From: Patiria miniata
Lineage: Eukaryota; Echinodermata; Asteroidea; Valvatida; Asterinidae
Direction of reading: 5' to 3'
Length of the DNA stretch: 64,000 nucleotides
Assembly (NCBI RefSeq): GCF_015706575.1
Contig: NW_024037063.1
Location: 12,772,927 to 12,836,926, forward strand
This document shows, in pieces, positions 32,339-44,400 of the stretch (positions within the stretch are counted from its first letter, which is position 1; each line of letters begins with the position of its first letter). The notes beneath the pieces were generated by a model. The model was not told the DNA's origin. It worked only from the letters and a program-made list of their open reading frames with translations, and made no database searches. Both the position numbers and the translations under genes were made by a program.

Positions 32339-32470
32339 CTATTATAATGATGAGGATAATTGCGATAATGACGGCGAGAATGATCATCATCTTGCAGTTC
32401 TTCCACCAATATTTCCTCTTCAGTTTGCCGGCGTTCGTCTCAAACTGCGAGGCCCCCTGCTGAAGTGCAT
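32339..32470 (-). CDS. VAMP: VAMP exon 4 (end of SNARE motif and membrane anchor)
   Basis: After ccctag it encodes [20 protein letters not shown], then [23 protein letters not shown], ending in phase 1 at ATAG|GTAAGG. The strong donor implies one more small coding exon, as in vertebrate VAMP genes where the last residues are separate. If unspliced, the frame would run 15-17 residues further to a stop at 32283 with a proline-rich tail, which is unlike known VAMPs. Confidence 0.93.
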
Positions 32471-35400
32471 CTAGGGAACAAGAAGGGGGTGAAAGAGCAA
32501 AAAAGACAGTCAAGATTAGGGTCAAAGATGAAGGAATAAAATATACTTAGCTTTGTAAAAAAAAAAAAAGAAGTAGTCGTGCTAAGCTTCATGATCTGGA
32601 CCCAAATGAAAGAAAATATAAAAAAACATGTAGCAATTATCAAAATAAGAGCAAATGAAATATGTGATGCGATCAAGCTACATTTGTAATGCAAGTCGTT
32701 TGTCGACCCTGGTCAAATTAATTTTTATTACATATTTGAAAAGAGCACAATCTCAGCATTACTGCTGTGAAAACCGCATGCTGATACCATCTTTAGTTCA
32801 AAAATTACGGAAGTCGGAACACCAAGAGATGTGATGAAGTGATGTGATGAAGTGGCCTGAATCTCCAAATAAAAATTCCAGACAAACGACTCATTTAGCT
32901 TGATCGCATCACATACATGTACATGTATGTCATAGGCTTGTATTTTGGACACATTTGGTGAAAGTTTCATGTCCGTTGTGCCATTTGAAGGAAAGCGCTA
33001 GAAAAGAACACACACTAAAACACTCTGACCACGGTTCCATGGTTCAACATATTTATTGAAATCGCATACTGATGAGAAGCAGTGTAATAACAAATACACA
33101 CCTAGTCATGGTGACTGACTCACTTGAAGTTATTGACACATTTAAAAAAAGGCAAAAGCAAGTCCGTGTGCAGACTGGAAAATGAGCCACTTCAATGAAA
33201 ATGGCAAAACTCGTCACCATGCACAGCCACTAATTTGAAAAATTCAAAATTCCTGTGGAAGACAAGGTAATAACCATTCGTATGAAACACTCAGTTTTTC
33301 TCAATATATTCTATTTGCCACCAAAAAAAATGGGGAACTTGGGTCCAAGATCATTCTGACTCACCCTGCAGTTGTTACCATTTTAGTTACAGGTTTTCTG
33401 CACATGACATTAGCTTCCTTCAAGTACACATTTTGGCCTGTGCTCATTTTAACGACTTTTCTCTGTTGCTTATTTCTGACAAATTTCGCTTGGCCCTTTA
33501 ACCCTAACCGCCCTGAATCCTCCAAAATCCTTTTTGCAAATTGGAGGAATTTGCAGGATTGAGGTTACATGGCAAAAGTGGGTTGCTGATTTCGGAGTAC
33601 GCACTGTGTCAAGGTCTTGGGCCGGACCTTGTGTTGTTTATGCTCAGCCGTGCATAAATTTAGTCCTTGATTATACTTGACATCCTCCGCACTGCTCCAG
33701 GATGTCACTGCCTCTGCCTCAGCCTATTGACAGTCATAGCCGGAGGATTTTGCAGGATTCAGGCAGTGGTCACCCCTCCATGGACCATATTCAAGAAATA
33801 GCGGAGGATTTTGCAGGATTGAGGCTATGCTATTTTTCGATGAGGCCAATTGGAGGATTTTGCAGGATTGAGGCTACATCCTAGCAAAAAGGCCTAGGGA
33901 GTTAGGGTTAATAACCCTAACCGCCAAGGCCCTTTTGGCTAGGAACCATTCTCAATCCTACGAAATCCTACAAAATCCTCCAATTGCCACCATGTAAAAA
34001 TTGGATACAGCCTCAACTCAATCCTCCAAAACAAGGTGTTATTTCATAAACTTGTTCAGTGGAGGGGTGACCACTGCCTCAATCCTGCAAAAATTCTCCA
34101 ACAATCACTGTTACACATTGAGGCAGTGCATCTGATATGCAGAAGCAGTTCAGATGATATCCAGTATAATGTTGGCCTTAAAGCCCGAGTCCATCATTTG
34201 CAGCTATCCAAAAAAGTAACTGGCGTAATTATTGTTGAAAAACATACTGGTTGAAAGATAGTAAGGGGACTAAACTCCCTGTGAAATTATCCTTTCTGGC
34301 AAGCTCTCATTTTGAAGAAATCAACGAAAGGAGGCATTTCCAACGGTAGTTTTTAAGAAGCACCGTAGGAAAATTTAAATTAGTTGTTCGTTTTGTTATT
34401 CGGCGCAGCGCGCACAAGCATTGGAACGACGCACAGGCGTGCGCGGTTGCTATAATTCGTCGGATCAGTGCGCGACATCGCGTAAAGCTGCAATTCAAAA
34501 CAATTCAAAACATGATTCAGCAACTTTTGATTTGAAATCGAGATCCTAGAATGCTGTTTTTCTCGGAATATACAGCTGAAGCTGAGCTGAATCTTCATCA
34601 GGTTAGTTGTTCAGCACCCTTCATTAGATTTTGAACACTTTTGTTGCTTCAAATGAACAAAATGCACTAATTACAAATGATGGACTATAGCTTTAATTAT
34701 GCATAGCTGAACATAAACAATGCTGGGTACAGCCTACGATCTTGACACAATGCTTCCTCCAATATGAACCGACTTTTTTTACCAGTCAGCCTCATCCTTT
34801 AAAAATTCTCCCAAACTGTCTGGTTAATTTTGGAGGATTGAGTGTTAGGGTTTATTTGGAGACAACTTGATACAGAAAAAGATAAGACTCACCTGCACGA
34901 TCGTCCAATTCTGATAGCTTCTGATCTCTTTCTAAGACCTTGTCTACGTTCACTCGCATAATATCCACAACCTGAAGAACGGAGTAATAGGAAAAATATG
35001 GCATCTGAAAATAATCTCCTTCATAAGAGTTTGTATACATGTACATGAGTCTATTGGACTATTCAAGACCAATCTTACGACGTTGATTGCATTCCTTGTA
35101 CCAAGAGCCGCATGCATCGTGAAACACAGCCGGGAACCAGGAATGAAAGTTCGTGACTTTGTTTTGAATCACGTTTGACAAGAAACATTCCCAAAAGATT
35201 TGAAGGTTTGCATTGTGATTATGCAATACGAGTAACTTTGCGGTTGTGACATGTGACAAGAATTCTCTTTTGTGAGTTTGTGTGGTTCTGCAAAGAACCG
35301 AGGAAAACTCGGACATTTCAGACAGAATGCTCTGCCTGTTGTCAGGAGATGGCTACCATCAGGTGGCATGGGTGGCTAGTGCGTACAGCGCTCACCTCTC

Positions 35401-38400
35401 ACCACTGTGGCCCGGGTTCGATTCCCGGCTCGGACCATATGTGAGTAGGGTTGTTCGTTTATTCTTTCCTGTGCCATGAGGGTTTTTCTCCGGGCCCTCC
35501 GTTTTCCTCCCATCGCAAAAAATCCACACTCTCGATCTCTGACTGTGCTCCGTGGTCATACAGTCGACTCTCGTTAATACAAACACTGTTAATACAAATA
35601 ATATGCCACTCTCCAAGCCTCTTAGTTAGACTTCCTCGAGGAGTTCTGAAGAGGATAACCACCAAGTACCAAGTACCAAGTACCAAGTACAAATTCTGGT
35701 TATAGCTAACATTTAAAGCCTTGGTCCAGACTGTGCATTTATGTTCACTCCACTAATACACAATTCTGATACATAAACATTCTGGCTAGGTCCAGCTAAG
35801 TTTGTATATTAACAAGAGTCGACTGTACCTGTATGGGTTGTGTATGGCAGCTGCCTAAGGCACCTTTACATGCCTTCGGCCCGACCACTTTGTAGCCGCG
35901 TCCTTCACAAATCAGCTTCTCAGCCCCGAGTAAGGATGATTAGCTCCCAAATTATTATCAACTGGGCGATTGTCCCTGGACATTCTGTGGCATGCTCTTC
36001 TGACGATGGGAAGAGCATACTGTCTGAAACATTGTGGTCCCCCCAGTTCTTTTTAAAACCACACAAACATTCCGATGTCGCTACTAATGCGTAAGGTGTC
36101 AGTTAAGTCACAAATCAACGACTAGTAGCCCACTAGTAGTCCTTGACTGAACTTGATCAAATTTGGTGGTTTTAAGAAATGAAACCTGCGGCTCCATGTA
36201 CTTATCTTACCTCATCCACCTGGGCTTGAGTCTGCTGTAACCTCTTATTACTTGGTGGTGCGGCCCTTTGAAGGAAAAAACACGGAAATTATTAACAAAA
36301 ACCTATAAACTCTTCAAAAAAAAAATATGTGATTCTAATTATCGGGTACCTGTAAATTCACACATGTTGTTAATCTAATGGACATCCAATTTGACTGGGG
36401 TTAGTGGGTGTGACCACAAATTTGTTGGGGGGGGGGGATCATTGAAACATCAGGGGGCGTTCTCTAAGGTGGGAAAGACGGTACACCATCCAACACAAGG
36501 TGGCACTGTTCAGTTACACAATTTTCCGACAAGAATTTATCGGTGTTAATGACAAGTACGGTACAACGAAGGGGTAGGGAGGGTGTTGCACTCCCAATAC
36601 CCACTTCATGTATGTACAGTGTACTGTACGAACTCCCCTTTATCCGCACTACGTTTGGAAACAAGTTACAAATAAACCTGGTTAACAATTTTGGTTAGAA
36701 ACATTTTTAACATCGGTACAAAAAACACACGTCATCTCACACAACTCACTGGGAATTGACAGTGATTCACAATGTCAATATTTTGCTCACTCGTATCATA
36801 ATTATGCACATACACGCATACACTCGTAACATCCATGTAAACAGATACATACATGTAGGGACGCAATTCACAATGTTTGCTACATTAAGTGGGACTGGTT
36901 GGGTTATTTGGTTGTTAAACTTTTAAGGCTCTTTCACTCTACACAAAATCTCTGTGTTGGACCAGGGTTGAACCCCGAGATTTTGGGAGACCCTTCCACA
37001 CTAAACATGGCTTCTTCAAAGGTCCAACACTCTACAAGGAAAACTTCAGCCCTGATCTGGACCGGGGTTGAAAAGCTCTACCCAAGTAGAAAATCCAAAA
37101 CACATGTACTGGTATACGACCAACCCGTGTACACACTAGTGCTAGTGTGAACAGTATGCACTGTCAGTATACACTGCTTTGCCTTGGTTCTGCTCATGGT
37201 GTGAAAAGGCCTTTAATTCCTCATAGTCATTCACAATACATTCACATGTACTATGTATAAATACAATGTATGCATTATAAAAATTCAAGATTAAGAATGC
37301 ACAATGGATGATGGGGTTACCATGGTTACAAGCAACTTACAGCCAGTTAAATTAGAGGCATACTATACATGTACAAAAAAATGTATTAGGTACATTGTAC
37401 CATGGAGCTATCGGTAGGAGGGAACTTGTTATTTGCCTGGATTTTTTGGGGAGTGGTTGGGGGAGGGAGGTTAGGAGAATGGCTTGGGCTGGTGGGCTTG
37501 GGGGTTGTGTAATGGGGTACCATTTACCAAATATGGTAACATGCAATGTGCAGAATGCATTACCTTGGCGGCTGATCAGGATTAGCTGTTGGGGCATCCC
37601 TAGGTCACGGCAGATAAATTATAGGCACCAATAAATATTTACTTATTAATATTATTTTTTTAATTAATATATAAATACTGAAATTTACATTTAACTTTAT
37701 GCACAAACACACACTCCCAAGTGCGTTCACACCGTTGATCATGGACGTCCTATCGTCCCTCTTTTGTTTGTACAATGTACTCAAACTTTTTAGGAAGACT
37801 TCCATATGTTTTGTACATGACTCAAAACACGGACGTACCGGTATGCTGGGAATCGTGGACGATATGTTCTCTTTTGTTCTCTGGAATTTTTCGTCCACGG
37901 TTTGAACAGATGAACACGCCCTCATGTACATGAACACACAGTCATGTATCAACCTCCCTTGTCCCTCTTTTAGGAAGACTCCCATATGTTTTGTACATGG
38001 TCCCAACTGCGGACGTATGCTGGGAATCGCGGACGATATTGTTCTCTTTTGTTCTCTTTCATTTTTCGTCCACGGTTTGAATACCTGAACACGCCCACAT
38101 GTATCTGTTCACAGTCTAGAAGCAATTCTGACAAAGATTATGTACATGTACATTCAGTGAAATGTCGATTTAAGTCAAACCTAAGAGGAATTGGCTCAAA
38201 TTTTGAGTTAAGCAGAGTTTTGAGTAAGCAAATGGATTTTCTTTTCAACAACAATTGACTGGAGTAAGTTCTTACTTTGAGTTAGAAGGGTTTTCGAGTT
38301 AGCAGGTTTTGACTTATCGAGATTTCACTGTATGTACATGTACTCTATAAAATTTCCAATGACTTGAGAGTGCCATAACATATCTTCAGCATATCTTGCT

Positions 38401-41400
38401 TTAAAACAAATCTTCTAATGCTTCATACATGACTAATGTTAATGAAACAACATGCATTTAGAAGTGGCACAAACTTAAACCCTGCTCCGGGTCAATCACA
38501 CTGGAAACCGGTCTATTAATAGACCGTGTCCGAAGATCAATCTGACACCATGCGCAAATTAAGTGTGATTATTCTTACATGGTTAGCGGGGAGCAAAACT
38601 AGATTACCATGCGACACACATACACACACCCCCCCACATACTCGCGCCATTCACTGCAGTGATGTGCACTTGGCCATACATTGTACACATTATTATGTTG
38701 CATGTGCACCATCACAGCAAACCTCAATACATCACACACATAAGTACATTATGTGCATGCACATCACTACAGGCATACAAATATGCACATGTATATGTAC
38801 ATGTGTACAAACACTATTCCTGATTACTTATTCACATAGTATGATCTTGGCTCCTTTAATCAACTTAGAACTTATAAATATTCATGAGTTTTCCATACTG
38901 GATGGAGGACACTTGCTCGCGGGTTCATTTCTTTCCAATACACACATGAATACACTTGTACATGTACATGTACATGTGTGTACACTTGTATGGATTTCAG
39001 ACACCAGGATTTTCTTCTTTTTTTCACACAGAAAATTAATTTGACAGTGACCATTTCTTTTGTTGCAATGTCAAAAGATATCAGTGAGTTTTGGAAATGT
39101 TGATCCATGTGTAAGATGTACCGGTACTATAAAAAAGGATCTACATGTACATGTACATGTATTGCCATGCCAAAAAATATACTTTTACATGTACGTACAT
39201 TTGTGCACATGTGTAATGTGTGTACACGCAAGAGTAGTGCTGCAATTATGTACATAATCTATAGTCAATGCACATTACGCATAATGTACATGTACATGTA
39301 TAGAAACCGTACATGTACAATGTGCACAGCACCGTGTTGTTGCATGTAGCTTACTGTGGTCCAATGGTTACGGTGTTCCAATGTGCTGCGGTATGTGGGT
39401 TCGAATACTGACGGGGAACATGGTGCTTGTGTTCTTGGGCAAGACACTTTACTATAATTACAAGCCTCTCTCCACCCAGGAGTGTAAATGGGCACCTGTG
39501 AAAGTAGAGACCAAATTGCGCTGATCTTGAGCTGCTGCGGAAACAAATGGTCTCATTCCTGATGAACAGGGATAATATTGTAAAGCGTTTGAAACCTTAA
39601 AGTGCTACATGTACATGTAAGCACCACATTATTTTAAAGGGACACTAGGTCCCGGAACAGCCCAATTGGGCTTTGAATAAAATGATTTTAATCGGAAATA
39701 ACATTCAAAAGTAGGATGTAAACATCCACACAACTATCCTTTCAAAACTGGGCGTTTTTGTGTTATTCCTGTATTATGCGTGCGAGAACGAATTTCGGGG
39801 TCCACTTTTGCGACCCCATAAATAAGAGCTGTTTGGATGCTAGTTGTGATTTCATTCATGAAGTATTCGCCTTTTGTGGACGTTGAAGAAACCACTATTT
39901 TTGCATTGGTGATTGGTCACCGCTGTTCCCGAGACACACAACGTGTATATCGTACACTGAGAACGACACGAAAAACATATTCGTGCTCCGTCGTGTCCGA
40001 TGTAAACAAGCGGGTTTTTCCGTCTTTTCTCGGAAACGGTAAGACATTAGGTTGGTTTCCTTTCAACCAGATGTTTGATATAAGTTATTAAGTAAACAAT
40101 CCAAAACATGAAATTTTTGAGGATTTCAGGAACTTGTGCCCCTTTAATTATTATTACATAAATCAGGCATGCAACTGGGAATTTAGAAAAAACAAGGAAA
40201 CTCCAAACCACACAAGACTTTGTACAGTTTTATTAAATTTGTAATGGCATACATGAGAAGTAAAAAGTGAGGAAATCAGCGGATCCGAGGAAATGTTGCA
40301 TGCCTGATAAATTTATGTACATGTAAGTATGTTATTATTATTACTGTATTACATTAACTCTTTGCATACGGTGAGCTGATCGGCTCAAAACAGTTCCCAC
40401 TCGAGCTGATGTATCAGCTTGAACGTCATGTTTTAATTCCGTCAATTAGGGCAATTAATTCTGTGTGCACAAAGGGGAAGGGGTTAATCTCCCAGCAAAT
40501 TTGTGTCCGAACCCCTACGCACATGCATGTCTCTCGGCCTTCAACCTCCTGGCATATGGGACACGGATGCACCACATTACTCCGTGATCCGATTGCGCGC
40601 AGGGAATAAATGATAGTTTACATGAATGTACTTGAACCAGTTCCCATGTACAACTCTGCACTACGACAGGTGTACAATGTACACGCTATCTGTCGTGCCA
40701 TGCGAGTTGACACACACGTTAAAATTAATCAAGGGCTCCAATGCTGTGTGGGGCTACGTAGTTTCTTTTTTTAGTCAACTGCATACATGTACATAAGCCA
40801 ACCACAGCAATCGATAGCTGTGCAAATCAATAGCTTCAAGCTGTATACAAAACAAAGGGGGAAAACCTTTTCGATGAATACTGCTAGGCAAATGCTGTGC
40901 TGTACCACATTTGACATGTAATGTACCAGTATTTCTTCATTTACATGAATGTCATTGGCAAAAAAAATATGGCAAGTCCTATTCAAATGAGTCGGCAAAA
41001 GGTTTTAAAGCTCGTAAATATTATTGCCATTTTGAGATTTAAAAATACCTCACTTTTTGCTGGCACTAAGGCCAAAAAAAATAATAAGTCAGTCTCTGGT
41101 CAGCGCGCGCGTCGATTTGAATCATTTTAGTCAATTTTTTTTTCTTCCAAAATGTTCCGCGGTAGCTCCAACAGCGCCCTCTATTGCCGCACCTCCTCAA
41201 TTTTTTTTACCAAAGAGCACCAAGGAATGGGAAATTGCACCAAGGCAAATGATCGAGAGCACCAAGGCAAATTATGGAGGACACCAATGTACATGAGGAC
41301 ACCAAAAAAGCAAAATAGTACCCACGTTGTCTGTACAATCCAAGCTTGAAGAAAAAAAGAAGCCGCCGCGTTGCCGTGTCAATTCCGGAACTTTGGTCTG

Positions 41401-44400
41401 ACCAGAGACCGAATATTTTTTTTTTTTTGGCCTAACATTTGGCAAGCAGATTGTCTTCATTGTCTGACAGCAATGGGATTGATTTTCTTTTCTTAATACA
41501 AATTATGTTGATATTGTCATTCAAAAATATTAATTAATGAAGAAAAAAATATGTTTGCATAAAATTTGTTAAGAATTCAGTTTACATTATAGTAGGCCTA
41601 CCGTATGTATGAATTCCGCATACATCATGTGTGTGCAGGCATGCAGTGCATTTGGCTTTGTGACCTTAAACCGTGCAATGAAGCACGACCATCATGTACC
41701 GTGCCACTAGCCTGGTGCAGGATTTGCCTACATGTAATCAAGCAGACCATATTACTACCCGTACAACCTAGGCATGACACATTGATATATTAACTACGTA
41801 TTCACGCAAAAGGCCTACAGGACTCACATGTATCAGGCCTATGTGTGTATTCAATGTTTATACATCAATATGCATTTACAAAAATGTACATTGTAGCATC
41901 ATGTGTCTGTGCATATAGCCATACACGTTCATACAAATAATTATGATTGCACAAAAAATGTTACTTCAACTAAGGCCAAAAAAAAAAGTCTCCAGTTTCT
42001 GGTTTGGAGCTTGCCCAAAAAGTGGTGCGGCGACGCGGCTTTTTTTTTGTTTACCTGGTTTTTTTTGCTTTAAATGTCGGCTGATGACTGCAAATGGTGT
42101 CCGACTAAACTTAGTGCAAATATTATGGGAGACCAGAGAGGCCACATAAAGCTTATTCTCGATCATAACCCCATCAAAAAACACGTTAAAATTGTGCAGC
42201 AGCAGGATTCCAGTCAAACTGGAGTTTGGCGGTTTTGAGACATCATCTTTCATTGAAAAAAAAAACTTTTATATTAATCCCGAAAAATTCGGGATTCCTT
42301 TTCTTAAAATTGCTATTTTTCTGGCAATACTTGTTAAAAATTATTCACTTTCAAATGAGACATCGACCAAAATAAAATTGGCCCATGTTTAGTAAATTGA
42401 ATTATAACTCCCGTTCTTGCGGGGTAGGCTGGTTCCCGCCCCCGACTGGGAGCCAGTATGTTCACAAAATGGATCTGTCTGTGCCAAAAAAAAAAAAAAC
42501 CAAAACTGTTTTTCCGCCACAGGTTTGCAGACTTCCAAAAAAAAGGAAAAAATTGAGGTTTTGGCGTTGGATTTAAAAAGAACATTGGGCAATTCCACTG
42601 TTACTCACGTTACATTTTTGATGTACTTTTGAGTTTCCTTGGGCTGTAATTACCTTACTGGAAAGGTTTAATAACGGTTATCCCCATGGTAGATAGAGTA
42701 GACCTAGACCTACCTAAGCGCCGGTTAGGTAGGTCTAGGTCTGGTTAAATCGGTTACTCATGTTACATTTTCGTAACGTGAGTAACCAATTTTGTGCGTC
42801 TTGTTTATCATACATAACACATTTTTCTGGATGTCATCTTTGGTGCTTAGGTACATGTAGGTCTAAGTCTACTCTATCTACCATGGGGATATTGTTATTA
42901 AACCTTTTCACTAAGGTAATTACGGCCCAAGGAAGTACATACATGTACATGTACATCAAAAATGTAACGTGAGTAACCGTGGAATAGCCCATTTACAAGC
43001 TGAAAATGTACTAGCCCTAACTCTATCAAATCACCCCCCCCCCCCCCCTGCCCATTCGGGGTGATTTGGCAAATTTAAAGCCATTTGTACCAAGTCCATA
43101 AAAATCCACCTATAGCACTGGTGGTTTTGCGGTGGATTTCAGCGGATTTGGTCCTGAAGCATTATGTGAGGCAGACTCAGTCATGGATTTTGACGGACTT
43201 GGTACTCTAAGGTAGTCTTAGTACTTTACTCAGTAGGGAGTTAGGGTCATAAAAGAACAAAATGAATTTGTTTAAAAGCACGGAAAATGCAACTTTAATA
43301 AAATACAAGAAAGATCCCAGCAAAAATATAATGAGTGTACTGGTGACACTTGAATGATGTCTTCAATTTTATTCATGGCTATTGGTATTTGAAAACAGCA
43401 ATAGTCAAGCATGCAACTGGGAATTTAGAAAAAATGAGGAAACTCCAAATCTCACAGGACTTTGTACAGTATTTTTCAATTTTTAATGGCATTCATCAGA
43501 ACTTGAGAAGTAAAAACCGAGGAAATCAGGGGATCCGAGGAAAAGTTGCATGTACATTTCCAGACTGATATCAGGAAGGAAGGTCATTTAGATAAAATAA
43601 AAACAATGCAGTAATTGTCAGAAACTGTAACAGAACACCAGTTTATCTAGTCCATGAAATGGTGCATTAAGTTTTACTACAGTGTAGGTCTGTCCCTAGC
43701 CATGTTGCAAACCTGTATCTGAGCAACATACAGTTGGTATCTAGATAAAGGCACACAACTGATATTGGTAAAACTGCTTGTGCAGCGAAGGACATGCATG
43801 TACATTGTATGTTCATGTACATGTACATGTACATGTACCAGCATTATATGCAAACTGGTTGTCCAGTCTGAAACACCAGTACCTATGGTGTTCAAATCCT
43901 CTAAATCCAAGTCTTTCATTTTACATACAGCCTTGCTACATGTATCTTTTCAACATGGATCAGTTTTCTATGTCTTCTCTATATGAAATAATGAAGTTCA
44001 GGCTATTACTGTTCAATTCAGTTCAGTTCAGTCAAGGGGACAATCTACATTGGGGGATAGGGGGAGTCAGGTTGGCGTAGCGGTACTTTCCTCGCCTTCC
44101 ACAGCTGTGACCCGGGTTCGATTCCCGCCTGGGCCAATATGTGGATTGGGTTTTCAGTCCCTACCTGATTCCGTGGGTTTTCCCCAAAATATTCTTTTGG
44201 GCTTTTCCTCCCACCTCTAAAACTGTAATATCTTCTCTTCGTCTACTCTCTGCAGGTTTCGTCGGGCTTTCAGGCTACAGTGCCTAGGGCACTTTTGAGG
44301 AATCCTTGGTTTCATTACCAGAAAGAAATAAAATAAATAAAATAAATACAGTATTCTGCGACAACTTGAGGCATTCCTTTGTCACGTCTTTTTAGTAACC

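Noticed and set aside
35374-35439. Possible tRNA gene with a perfect B-box
   Set aside because: It is the head of a SINE: the same head with the same body recurs at 44063-44345.
38526-39044. A 172-residue open frame with many His, Thr and Cys
   Set aside because: It is made of CA-rich and ACATGT simple sequence, which lacks stops. No domain or splice evidence.
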